Source: Syngnathus acus
Taxonomy: Eukaryota; Chordata; Actinopteri; Syngnathiformes; Syngnathidae
DNA: 64,000 bases
Reading direction: 5' to 3'
Assembly: GCF_901709675.1 (NCBI RefSeq)
Contig: NC_051092.1
Coordinates: forward strand, 5,026,491-5,090,490
Both the position numbers and the translations under genes were made by a program. Numbering within the stretch: the stretch's first letter is position 1; each line of letters opens with the position of its first letter. The notes beneath the pieces were generated by a model that made no database searches, had not been told where the DNA came from, and worked only from the letters and a program-made list of their open reading frames with translations. Of the stretch, positions 40,001 to 52,940 are shown in pieces.

Positions 40001-43000
40001 GTTAATTTTCCCGCTTATCGCAGAGGATAAAGAATTTATGTTGTCGGTACTTCAGGTGTGGTTATTGCTTGTGTTCAAATACATATTGCAGTCCAAAACG
40101 TAAAAAGAGTCTTTAATAGACAGTACTTTTCCCAGCACCCATTAACCAAAGCGTCCGCTGGATGTTTTGTCGCCCACATGGATGCGGTGACTCACTTCCC
40201 TTTAATGTCTCTTAGCCAAAGAGGCCACGCCATTGCAAACATGGCTCCTTGTGACACAAAAATAAACTCACAGGTGTGCTCCTTGTGCAATCCCACAAAT
40301 GTTTCAATGCCAACTGAACTGACACAGACTCTAAAACAACCATAATCTTCAAACTTTAAATTTACAGCAAATCCTCCGTCAGATTTCAACACGCTAACTA
40401 CAGCCAACTCCATTCGCTGACACACACGTCACTCACCGGGCCAGGCCCCGCCTTTAAAAAAAGAATACCGGCAGCCACTGACACCAGTGTGGAACATGAG
40501 GAAGGCAACATTATATAATATTTTGCTATTTAGATATTTGTATCCAATTTTTATCCAGATACTCGATAAATTAACGGGACGAGCGACGTGGTGAGGTTGC
40601 GAGTTGAAACTGATTGCGCATCATGTTACAGCGGCTGACGACAAGAAGACTGTGTCGTTTTTGTAGAACCGCAGCTCTCGTGGCGCTGGATCAGAATCAA
40701 ACAAGAGACAACAACAATAGGGAGACTGTTTGCGTAATAATGACGAGACTTCAATTTGGACAACGACCGGGCTTGTATACGCTAACATTGGTCTGACAAA
40801 AGCCATGAAGACTTATTTTTTTGCACTCTGGTGCCCCGAGAGTATGTGGAGGGAGGGAGGGCAGAGCAAAGAGTTCTGGGAGACATCTGTGGTCTCCATT
40901 GGTGTGAATCAGCAACGCAGTGGGCCAACATGCACAGGAATGTCACAGCATGTAGACGGACAAATCGTGTGGGCCCAGATTTATGAGCAAGCAAACAGCG
41001 GTACAAAAACATTTGGTCGCCAAAGTGGAATAAGCACAACAATAAAAGACACAAAGGAATAAGCCTTGTTACGTTTATGAAATAATTGGATCCACGTTAC
41101 GAGACACGGCGCTGAAGTTTTCACGAGCAAAACTTTAGGTACCATTCTGAACAGTCGTCACTGTAAATAACTCCAGTGTGTGGGATCTTAAAACAATTAG
41201 GAACGGGACTTTTTGGGCTCGGTCCACTCTAGTGCCGTACTGTCAAATATTTGCTTTGGGGAAACACCGCGGGCGCCGTGGATACGCTAATGACGGGAAC
41301 TGATGGTGAGTTGGAGACGCCCACTCAGCAGTCTTGTGTTTTGTTCAAAACCTAGCGAGGTTCCAGCTGATCCAGCTGATCTAGATATAGCATCCAATTC
41401 TTCTAAAAAGGTTCTAAAACAGTGCTGATTAGAATTGCATAATATTTCCTCCTGGAAATTTTTTTTTTTCCCCTCAAAAGTGGCAGTTCGGGTCGTTTTC
41501 TGGTTCTGTTGACATTTCGACGAGGAAGGGCCTCTTGCGTAACAGAGAGATCTCATCCCTCTGATACAATCCACCAAGAGACGGATCCGTTTCATCTTCC
41601 TTTGTGCTATTGAAACTTTTGAGAATTCCTTTTTGTTTCCGTCACGCCGCATCCCGGCGGCCATTTTGATCTGGTTGGCAATATGTGCCAGAGGTGGTGT
41701 CATAATGTATTCAGGGAGCAAGACTCTCCGACAAAGCAGCAAGTGTGATACGGTGGCAGCGGCGGGGCGGCGGCGCCGATCACATCTGCACAAAAAAAAA
41801 AGCTCACAAGGTCCGTCATTCTGGAACAATGCGGCGCAATTAGCCCTCGCAATCCAATCCTGGCCCTCCCTCGACTTCACAAGGATGGATGAGAAGAAGC
41901 AGATGGAGAGCAGAATGGGTCAAAATTCCACACATTTTTCAAGCTGTAAACTTTGCATGGGAATTAACACGTTTGATCGAAACAACCAGGTGACTTTGAG
42001 CTGCAGTAAGAAAAAAAACATATTTCTGCTGGAATAGGCCGTCAAAAAGCAGCAGGTTTACTTCCAATGGAAATGTACCGGAAATGTTGCCCTCATTTGA
42101 AACCCGAGAATGAGCAGAAAAATAAAATAACCCGAAAACCGAGTTCAACGTGCCTGACGCACGCCTGGGCTCTGACATAACCTGGAAGCTTCCCGCTCCC
42201 GAGAGACGTCCAAAACTAAGAACACGTGGCTCACGCACACACGCACGACCACACCAATCTTTTTAATCCCGGCAGGGTCTGGTCCAAAAATATTAAGTAT
42301 AACCTTTATATGATTTGATAAATAAAAAAATTGTTGGTACGCATCATGTTTTCGAAGCAGTTTTTTCAAATTGGATCCATATGTTGAGTTTCAAAATTGA
42401 GCACGTTGGCTTTGCTGAGTGACAGCCGAGGAGACGCTTATTGCCGACTGACGTAAAATGAGCAGGGACCAGTTTTAGCCTCTCGTTTAAAAGGTTGGCA
42501 TTTTGCGGAGGGAAGTGGGCGGGGGAGGGTGGCAAGCCCATCCGTCATTCATAATGAACTCGCCAACAAGACCAGTTTGGTTTGTCGGTGAGGAGCAAAG
42601 TTTGAAACCAAAACCAAAAGTACGGGATGCCACACATACTTCACACATAGCTTGGAGCCAAGTACTAGAAAGAATACAGAAGCTCAGACTTGTGAGACGG
42701 ACAGGCTAATTGCCGGCCACTTAAATAGGTATGGCGGGCCAGATCTGGCCCCCGGGCCTTATGTTTGACACCAGATTTGCCAAATGTGAAGTTTTGAACA
42801 TGTATTACCTTTTTGTAGATGAATAATGTCGGGGAAGTTGGCAAGCAGGCCTTGGTAGAGCGACAGCGTGTCCAGCATATGAAAGAGGTCGTACTTGGGC
42901 TGCTCAGCAAACAGCTCGCCGATGTTCTCGTAGGTGCGGCCAGTGTGCGAGATGGCGTTGTTGAGGGCCTCGGAGCTGTGCGGAGGGTCCAGCATGAACG

Positions 43001-44243
43001 ACTGGCTGACGGACTGGAAAGAGTTGCCCAGTCGTTGGAACTCCTTCCTGAAGCCGCCCAGGTGCTTGCGAACCAGCTCCGAGGCGACGTGAGTGAGCTG
43101 CAAGACGCTGTCGTCCATCTTCTTGGCAAAGTTCTTGAAGGTGTCCACCCGTTCTTCCACGTCTTGAAGGTCCTGGTGCTCGTTGGGGATCTGAAGGGTG
43201 AGCATGAAGTGCGCCCCGACCATCTCGTCCTTCTCGGCCCGCCTCTTCCCCAGCTTCCATTGCTTGTCTTCAGCGCACATCAGAAAGTGCTCGAAGCCTT
43301 CGTACTGGGAGAGCACCGGGTGGCTGGTCATGTGGTTCATCCACAGGATCAGCCGCCGCTTGCGCTTCTCAATGAAGTCCTCCTCAAAGCGTCCCGTGGC
43401 CTGCTTCTCCGGCAGGTGAGGCACGGAGATGACGGTGAACTTGTGCAACAAGCGGTTGTAGAGCCAGTCAAAGTGCTTGTAGCGCCTGTACACGGGCCGA
43501 GCCGTGTGGCTCGGCGTCACGCGGTACGAGATGTACGTCTTGATGCCTTTGAACTTGGTCTGCTTGGTGGGGTCTTCGATGGAGCAGGAGAAAGGCTGCG
43601 GGCTCTCCTTCCATCTAGGCCCCAGGGGGTTCATCTCGATGGTGTACGATTCAGCTATCTTGGCCATCATGGGCACGTCCCCCAACACAAAGGCCTCCAC
43701 GCCGGATCGGACGAAGCTGGAGAAGCGGTTCAGATTACGGCCCACCATGCTGCCTTTCCTGCCACTGGAGATGCTGTCCTGCCTTTCCATGGGCGGCTTG
43801 GCCCGGTAGTGCACGTTGGGGTTGTTGGACGGCGGGCTCTGACGCGGGTGACCGTTGGCCCCGGGGCTCCGGTCGATATCAGCGTCCTCCACCACGGTGG
43901 ACGCATCATCCCAGACGTCCCAGTCGTCATCGTCGTCGATATCGTAGTAAGTGGGTTGCGAGTTGAGGGTGGTGTTGGCGGTGGAGTTGAGATAATACGA
44001 ATCGTTCCCCAAAGAACCCGCCGGGCTGATGGAGCAGTCGGTCACGTTGGAGTTGGAACGCGTGCGAATGACTTCCACGTAGGACGCCGGAAAGAGACCC
44101 CGCTCCCCTCGGCTGTTCTCCCCCTGGAACCATCCGTCCACGGAGTTCTCGTCAAAGATGATCAGTTCTTCGTTCTCCTGGATGCTAATCTCCTCTTTGT
44201 TTTCACTTTGGAATGTGTATAGGGCTTTGGCTTTCACCGACAT
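37053..44243 (-). CDS. snx33: Sorting nexin 33 (SH3-PX-BAR)
   Basis: This is a cytosolic/endosomal membrane-remodelling protein of the SNX9/18/33 family, linking dynamin, WASP and phosphoinositides in endocytosis. The coding exons are 42809-44243 (478 codons plus 1 nt) and 37053-37306 (2 nt plus 83 codons and TAA), joined by a GT-AG intron of 5.5 kb. The total is 562 aa against 574 in human. Visible in order: an N-terminal SH3 domain (about residues 1-60; ALYTFQSENKEEISI, DGWFQG, GLFPASYVE), an acidic DDDDDWDVWDD linker, the PX domain (about residues 215-340; YRRYKHFDWLYNRL, LPEKQATGRF, KRKRRL) and a BAR domain running to the C-terminal LRMYDCL. The second exon supplies the last BAR helices. 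The start is the only ATG giving a complete SH3 domain. Orthology to snx33, rather than snx9 or snx18, rests on the linker and C-terminus. Confidence 0.96.
37345..37540. repeat. Direct duplication in the snx33 intron, AT-rich
   Basis: A segment ending ATGTCTTCTATTTTTGTTGC appears twice (ending near 37,396 and 37,540). Each copy is preceded by a GCACTTAT and AATAAATAATA tract; the second tract is expanded. Confidence 0.75.
39304..39595. repeat. 154-nt direct tandem duplication in the snx33 intron
   Basis: Copies start at about 39,304 and 39,458. Each contains GTCTCGA, CATTTCGCTAATTTCC, then ACATGATACGTTAGCATAAA, a T-run, AATAATGCGGTTT and AAAACATGCATTGTTT. They differ by a few substitutions and T-run length. 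Confidence 0.85.
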
Positions 44244-45588
44244 CTTGACTTTGTCCAGATTGATCAGTCACAAAACAATATCAATAACGCCAAATAATCT
44301 ACACGCGCATGGTTTCTAGCAGCTGTATTGGAAACATCTAGGAGACCTGAATGAATATTTCAACTCATCTCATTTGACACGGATCAGGTGTTCAACGGCA
44401 CTGTCAGTCAAAAGCTGTTTACTCGACTTATTCCTCGCACTTGAACTCTAATAAGAATACTACAAGCCCATCGATCCATGCACTCGTTAGTCTAAATCAT
44501 GCAGTCATTTGCGTGCACCTAAACGCCCCCTTAATGTACAGGTTTCTACTTCCCTGTGACGAACAAGTCAGTTAAGAAACCGGTTTCACCAACCAGCTCC
44601 GGGAACAAAACTTTGCTTTTAATCATCCAAAAAAAATGTGGTCCGGGCCCGCTCGTTTTTCCCCCCCCCACTTTGGTCACATTACGGATCCTGAAAACGG
44701 TCCCGGATGCAAATAATTCCAAACGAAAAGTGCACTTGGGTTGAGAGCGATGGTGTCCGTATACATTGTGAGACGGAAGCTCCACATTTCCGTCCGTCCG
44801 TCCTTCAGACACAAAGTTGCTCCGTGAGTCCCGTAAGCAGGTTCCTGCGCATCTTCGCTCGATCCTTTGCAAAATCACAACAGTCGTTTCAGGCGAGCCG
44901 GTATTGTTTCTGTGGCTCAATTTCCTCGCAGCCTCGACACAAAGTAAGTCTTTCCATGACGTTGGACTGAGACAATTGGAGGCGAGTTCGCCTGCTCTCT
45001 TTCAAGGAGTCTTTCTATCCCTGAGCGAGAAGTGGGGGGAGGCTCAGGCTGCGCTGCGGCTGGCTCACTGACGCCCTCAAGCTCGTCGAATGAAGTCATT
45101 GCAACAACACGACACCGGAGCGCGGAAGGGATGGCGTCCATTTACTATCGCTCCAAAAACATAAATATAATTATTATTATTAAGTATTAATCATTATAAT
45201 AATAACTAATTGGAATAAGTGGCTTTTGGGCGTTTTCCTGATAATTGACAAATCCAAGAACTAGAAATGACAAACTAAACAATCAAACATGCCAAATAAA
45301 ACTACTCAGAATGTCCAAATAAAATGTGCACCACCGTCGTTGAAATAAGTCCTGCACGTTCAGTACTGTAGAAATGAGTGAAGTGGGTGCAGTACCACAT
45401 GTCCCCAGCAGACGGCACACTCCCCATATAATCAGTTTCGTTAAATTTTGTTTTAATTTCTACCAACAAAAACCGAATTCCTTAGACTTTCTCCAAGGTT
45501 ATTCTGTGTAATCGACAGCTGAGTGATGCACCTAAAGAAAAAATAATCAAAATAAGTACTCAATAATTATCAACTCCAATCAGACAGG

Positions 45589-45673
45589 TTTATTTAAAAA
45601 ACAAAATTTATTGTCGTCATGAGCAAGTACAACATCATTCACACAAAAGGAGTCTCTCCTGCCACCCGTCGCC
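45589..45673 (-). terminator. wdr61: wdr61 3' UTR with poly(A) signals
   Basis: Two AATAAA hexamers on the minus strand (plus-strand TTTATT at 45,607-45,612 and 45,589-45,594) follow the stop codon within 85 nt, implying a very short 3' UTR. Confidence 0.7.
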
Positions 45674-47597
<1,924 letters not shown>

Positions 47598-47836
47598 TTT
47601 TCTTTTGCAGCGGCACAGCCAGCTTAACAACAGCAACCTAAACAAACACACTGAAAATGTAGCGATTGAATTTAGAATGCCAAACTGTGTAGGAAAATGT
47701 AAACAAAGACTATAGCTTCTCACTATTTTGATGCTAATGCTAACTCCAAAACGATATAAGCCCGCTTGTTGCTTCACAAGCGGAGAGTTGTCTAGTACTT
47801 GACTTAAAACGTGAATTGTAATGGGAGTCCACATAC

Positions 47837-47930
47837 CTTAAAAACCCTCTCAAAGGTTTTCAACGAATTCGTAGGAACTCAAGTTGAATTACACGCGAAG
47901 CGCCATGACAACATTACGCTGGGGGGACCG
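47837..47930 (-). promoter_or_regulatory. wdr61: wdr61 non-coding first exon and promoter side
   Basis: On the minus strand a TTTAAG|GTATGTGG donor at 47,837 pairs with the acceptor at 47,638-47,639, so a 5' UTR exon lies just upstream. A five-codon uORF (MALRV, 47,889-47,906) falls in it if transcription starts above 47,906. The start site itself is not visible. Confidence 0.5.
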
Positions 47931-48384
47931 ACCACTTCCGCGTCTTCTTCTTCGTGTCTGTTGGTGAGTCAACTTGCTCACTGTTGCCCCTATCGGCGGC
48001 ACAGGATAATGTTTGCGCAACGTTCGGATTCAGTTCAGAGCAACTGAGTCATTTTGGTCGCTTGAGAGCAGAGATGCAGACAGTATCTTCTCTAAGCTTG
48101 GGTTAAAAAGGGCCTGGTAAAAGTCAAAGTATTGATTTGATGTGTTTTTCTAAAAAGATTTTTTTTATTTGTAGATTGTCAGGCCACTGAGACCCACAAC
48201 TTGACACAACACAAAAAGACCCTCTGCCACAATAACTAATCAAACTTAACATATTGTAGTTGCTACCATGTAAGATTTTAGTCATCTTTATTGTTTCTTT
48301 TTCTATTGCTTGTATGTCCTCTCATCCCTGAGAATTAGTACTTGCCCTCAATGATCTTTTGAGATTGGAATATTTTGGTAAGCC

Positions 48385-48480
48385 TCTGCAGAGGAGGAGG
48401 AGGAAGAGGAGGGCGAGAAAGAGTGACAGGGGAGGAGAGAGAGTGAGAGAGAGAGCAAGGGGAAGGCAGTATGAATGGAA
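48385..48480 (+). promoter_or_regulatory. crabp1: Polypurine GA tract in crabp1 5' UTR/proximal promoter
   Basis: GAGGAGGAGGAAGAGGAGGG and GAGAGAGAGTGAGAGAGAGA-type sequence lies 40-135 nt upstream of the crabp1 ATG. Such GA/CT tracts near start sites can bind GAGA-type factors or form non-B DNA; that role is inference here. Confidence 0.5.
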
Positions 48481-48520
48481 GAGGTTCTCCCTGGCATTCA
48501 CTGCGCCTCAGTCAGCAGAC

Positions 48521-51500
48521 ATGGCCAACTTCGCCGGCACCTGGAAGATGAAGAGGAGCGAGAATTTCGACGAACTTCTCAAAGCTTTGGGTGAGTCCGC
48601 CTTCCTCTTCCTCCTCCTCTTCCTCCATTCCAAGCCTCACATCCATCACGCAAAAAAGCCAAAAGACACAAATTGGCACACTGTTGTTCTTTTGGGAATG
48701 CACGGCATACTTGGGAACAACACGGCATTGTTCGGAGAGGATCCCTGGGAAAGGACGGCGAGATGATGAGGATGCTGAGACCGACGGATGTATAACGCCA
48801 GATGTCGAATTCCAAATGTGCCATTGTCACGCAGAATATTGTTCACGTTGAAGCCTTTTAAGTAGGCCACGCATATGCATCGTCTTCCCCCTTTGACGGT
48901 TTTAAGCGGCGAGTGTGCCGCCTGTGCTGTGGGACACGTTAAGTGGGTCATTCAATTGTTTTTTGTGTTGCGGTGGCGAGGGGGAACGACAGTGGCGAAG
49001 GGATGGGTGGGGGGGTGAACCCAAATGTTGGGAACCTCCAGTCGGGCACAAGCCGTTTGTTCGTATACGGCCCTCCAAAAGTATTGGAACGGCGGTTGTC
49101 GATTCCTTTGTTTTTGTTGACATTTGGCTTTCGAATGAAAACTTCTTTTTCCCAATTAGTTTAGATGCTTGTTTTTCTGTCATTACAAAACAAAATGCTT
49201 TTTTTAGACGACTTTGACTCAGCGTGTCCGTCTTGTTCCCTGGACCGGATTGCACCCTGGGTAACCTCCCGGTGGCTGCACCATTAGAAAGATGCTGATG
49301 GGAAGTGACGGCTCCCTCTGCACTGGAATCCACTTGAGTGACCCCCTGCCCACCTTTTAGCAACAAGCAGAAGAGTGATGGGCCGCAGCAAATGTCGGGG
49401 GATGACTGAAGCCGACTTGCTGGGAGCACCACAACAAACGTGTTGTTATGACGACGGTTGAATGATCTCGATGTGCAGCTGTTTGTCGGCACAATAAGCA
49501 GCCGAGAGTTCATTTTGGATTAGACGAGCTCTTCTTTTGCATCTGGCAAAAAAGAGCCTCCATCGTTGTACGCTTGATTTTGCTGGGATTCATGAAAGAG
49601 TTCAACTCGTTACAGCGAGTATCAAACACAAATATGAAAGTTGGCTCAGATCTTTTGATTTGCTTCCCTGACCGGGAATCGAACCCGGGCCGCGGCGGTG
49701 AAAACGCCAAATCCTAACCACTAGACCACCAGGGATATAAACCTTCATGTTGTCATGGAGACTTCACCATAGTCCAACAGCCATGACTCGACCTCAGAAA
49801 GCATAAAGTCCTCAGGTGCACCATTGGCCACAAAATGCAATAGCAACCTCCTCAAAAATCTCGACAAATACGTAAGATCCACACACAGCGTTTCTACTTG
49901 GATTCAGATTTGGCTCGCTCCCTCCTCAGGCGTGAACGCCATGCTGAGGAAGGTGGCGGTGGCGGCCGCTTCCAACCCCCACGTGGAGATCCGGCAGGAC
50001 GGCGAGAAGTTCTACATTAAGACCTCCACCACCGTGCGCACCACCGAGATCAACTTCCACATTGGCGAGGAGTTTAACGAGGAGACGGTGGACGGAAGAA
50101 AGTGCAAGGTGAATATCTTTGACGTTTATAATCGTCAATGGGACTGAATGAATTAAGTGGCGGGCTTTGGATTGGGGTCAGGGTTAAATTTTTTTTTTTT
50201 TTTAGAAATCAGAAAAGCTGTGGGGCCCAGTTCCTTTTTGGAGGACCCGTGAAAACAGACAATATGGTTCTAAAATGGGCACTTAAAACCACTTTGACAG
50301 ACTTTCTGTATCTTTTCAGGCACGGCTTCTTGAGAATCTTTTGTTTGCCACCTCGTGATAAAAATGCCAACCAAAGAGGGCTGAATTCTTTTTTTTCTTT
50401 CTTCAATCTCGTGAGCACGATTGAGTCATTCACAACACATTGGTGAGCATAGAAAAACCTTGAGAACGCCAATGCATTCACCCGAAGAATGACAACGAGG
50501 CAATTTCCATTTCATGCTCGGGATGAGGACTCTGACAAAGTTGTGGTCCTCCGAGTTCAAGGCTTGAAGACCACTAACTGCTTTTGAGGGATGGCGAGCT
50601 CCCGGCAGCCTCGTCCTATTGGTATCGCCCTCACGTCCGTCCGCGTGGATCAAAGGGCGTCGTGATCCTTGAGATGGATGGGAATTTATCTGCAGGCCCC
50701 GAGGGCGGATCGTGATGAGCTCTTGAAGTGAATTCGGATTTTATTTTTTTCCCGCCCTCTCACCAATGAACAAAATGATGCTCACGTTTAAAGGGGGCAA
50801 CACGGCAGTCGAGTCACCAAAGATAGCACTAGCCAAAAACAACATTGTAAGAAAATTAAGCTAGTTTAGCCAGCGCTACCTGCTGATGGGGCACTGCAAT
50901 GGTTGCTAACCATCGTAGTTTTTTTTTTTTTCCCACAGTGCTGTGTTTTGGGACAGGAAGGGCAGATGTGACCTATTTTGGGGACAGTGTGGTGCCCTTT
51001 CCGCGGCATTCTGGGTACTGGGCCTGCCACCCCAAGCTGCGTGTTGTCTCTGACCGACCCGAGTAGCCATTGTCATAGCTCATTTGTCATGTTTTGTTTT
51101 TGTCCCGGTGCAAGCTGCGCCTGGTTTGGATACACAAAGGTAGCAAGCAAGAAGCACTTTGTGTGGCATTGCAAAAAAAAATAATTAAATTTGGCAGAGA
51201 CCTCACCGCTCCGCATTCCCACACAAGTCAGGCGGGATTACTTTGCTCCTTCACGGAATTCTCTGCGAGGGACAACACTTGAATATATCTCAACATGTCA
51301 AGCATGATAAATTCTCAAAATATTTTTTTGTAATACTCCTGGTGTCTATGTTGTTCCAGCACAAACTGTATAAAAACAGGAGACCTAAAATACTTCCCTG
51401 TGGTACACCTCATGTGTTACAAGTCTTCTCTGAGAGAGGTAGTATTTCATAGGATTAAAATTGTTAACTGAATAAAATAAGGCAACATGGTCAAACTGTG

Positions 51501-52796
51501 AGAAAGCATTGGGGCAGGCTTTCGGGCATATGTTAGAAAAAATCCCAAAGTAAGCAGACAGGAAATGAGAAGCTTGTAGATTTAGCTCGCTTGTCCTTAT
51601 AAAAACTACAAAAGCAATGCACTCGAGTCTTGCGGGGGAAAAACAAACCACAAACTTTTTCACTATGATGTCAGACATCTGGATGTTGTTTTGTTGTTAT
51701 TTTCAGTTCAACCATCTTCCTGCTTTTTCTTACAGAGTCTTGCCACCTGGGAGTCGGATACTAAGATCAGCTGTCAGCAGACTCTGGTGGACGGGGACGG
51801 GCCAAAAACTTTCTGGACCCGAGAACTCAACGGGGATGAGCTAACGCTGGTGAGTTAACAGCAATTACTTTTGCGTAGCCTTAACCTTCTCGGTAATCAT
51901 CTGCTGTGAAAGAAACCTTTGAAGGCAATCCGTTGAGGTTAATTGCCAACATCGGATAAAAGATTGGATTTTCTGGTCTTACTGAAAGAATCCTAAGAGA
52001 TTCCCTCCTCAGAAAGAAAACATTCTCAAGATTTGGAAAGACGTGAAAGCTCAAAAACAAGAGACAACCATGTCCTGTTTGTAGTTCGATTAAGATCCTT
52101 GGAAGACCATTTGGGGAATGATTCCAAGATTTTGCAAATGTTCCCACCCTCGGACCTCTTGTTTTCTCGGATGCTTGGAGATGAATTTTTAAGGCAGCGG
52201 CTTTTTAGTTAGGGGAAGCATCCTTGGTGGTCATCACCTCTGAGTGATAAAAGCAAAAATGTGCTACAAAACCTCCTCAAGGGAAGCCAAATAATTTCGC
52301 TCTGACAGACCGATTATTTCAGCTCTTCTCATCCCGGCCAAATCTGACAAGCACTGAAGGTTACCTTCCCACCCGAGCTTGATGCGGCAAGAGTACAAAA
52401 AGAAAAAAAATGTATAATAATAATTAAAAAATAAATATTTTGGTTGAAAAAATGTGACAAAAAAACTGAAATCATTTTAGCAAAAATAACTATATATAAA
52501 ATATATATATGACAAAAATAATTTTTTGAAAATGATCCTCCCAAAAAACAAGGGGCTGCAGCTTTGGAAGCATTACTAACAACTAGCCGATTGTGTGAGC
52601 GCACAAAGTGGGCCACATTTGCATACAATTTGCATCTTGCTTCTGATTTGTCCACATTGAAAGCCGCTCAATGAGAAAAGACGAGCAAGGATTTGTGCTG
52701 CTGGTTCTTCAAAATGTCAATTTCATGTGTTTCTATATTTCACAGGTTTTCGGGGCCGATGACGTGTTGTGCACTCGCATTTACGTGCGGGAATGA
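48521..52796 (+). CDS. crabp1: Cellular retinoic acid-binding protein 1
   Basis: This is a cytosolic lipocalin-fold carrier that binds all-trans retinoic acid with high affinity and controls its availability. The four coding exons are 48521-48590, 49930-50108, 51736-51849 and 52746-52796. They total 414 nt = 137 aa, the same as human CRABP1, with the standard four-exon, three-intron layout of the iLBP family. Visible: N-terminal [20 protein letters not shown], exon 2 [12 protein letters not shown] and [20 protein letters not shown], exon 3 ending [13 protein letters not shown] with the ligand-binding Arg, and exon 4 CTRIYVRE carrying the Arg-x-Tyr carboxylate clamp. AATAAA at 52,917-52,922 gives a short 3' UTR. 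It is crabp1 rather than crabp2 by near identity over these blocks; which teleost duplicate (a or b) cannot be told. Confidence 0.97.
49664..49735 (-). tRNA. tRNA-Glu (anticodon UUC)
   Basis: A 72-nt tRNA lies on the minus strand inside crabp1 intron 1, antisense to the host gene. It starts TCCCTGGTGGTCTAGTGGTT (A box GGTCTAGTGG), has the anticodon stem TGGCG/CGCCG with loop TTTTCAC (anticodon TTC), then CGGCCCGGGTTCGATTCCCGG (T arm, B box GGTTCGATTCC) and closes with TCAGGGA plus discriminator A. The acceptor stem pairs 7/7. Position 27-43 is a T-G wobble. No TTTT run lies within about 100 nt downstream on the minus strand. Confidence 0.93.
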
Positions 52797-52916
52797 AGCG
52801 CCGGAATGCGGCAGAAGACTCACACGGGACCACAGTTTAAATTCTAACATGCTGAGTTGCAGTCCTCCACACAAGTAGCAACGCTCTCGCTCTCTTTCTT
52901 AACAACCACAAGAAAC

Positions 52917-52922
52917 AATAAA
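52917..52922 (+). terminator. crabp1: crabp1 polyadenylation signal
   Basis: AATAAA located 121 nt after the stop codon. Confidence 0.8.
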
Positions 52923-52940
52923 ATCTGGATGGAAAATACA

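Noticed and set aside
42819-44222. A 467-codon open frame on the plus strand
   Set aside because: It is the antisense shadow of snx33 exon 1, whose GC-rich third positions keep the opposite strand free of stops. It has no domain of its own.
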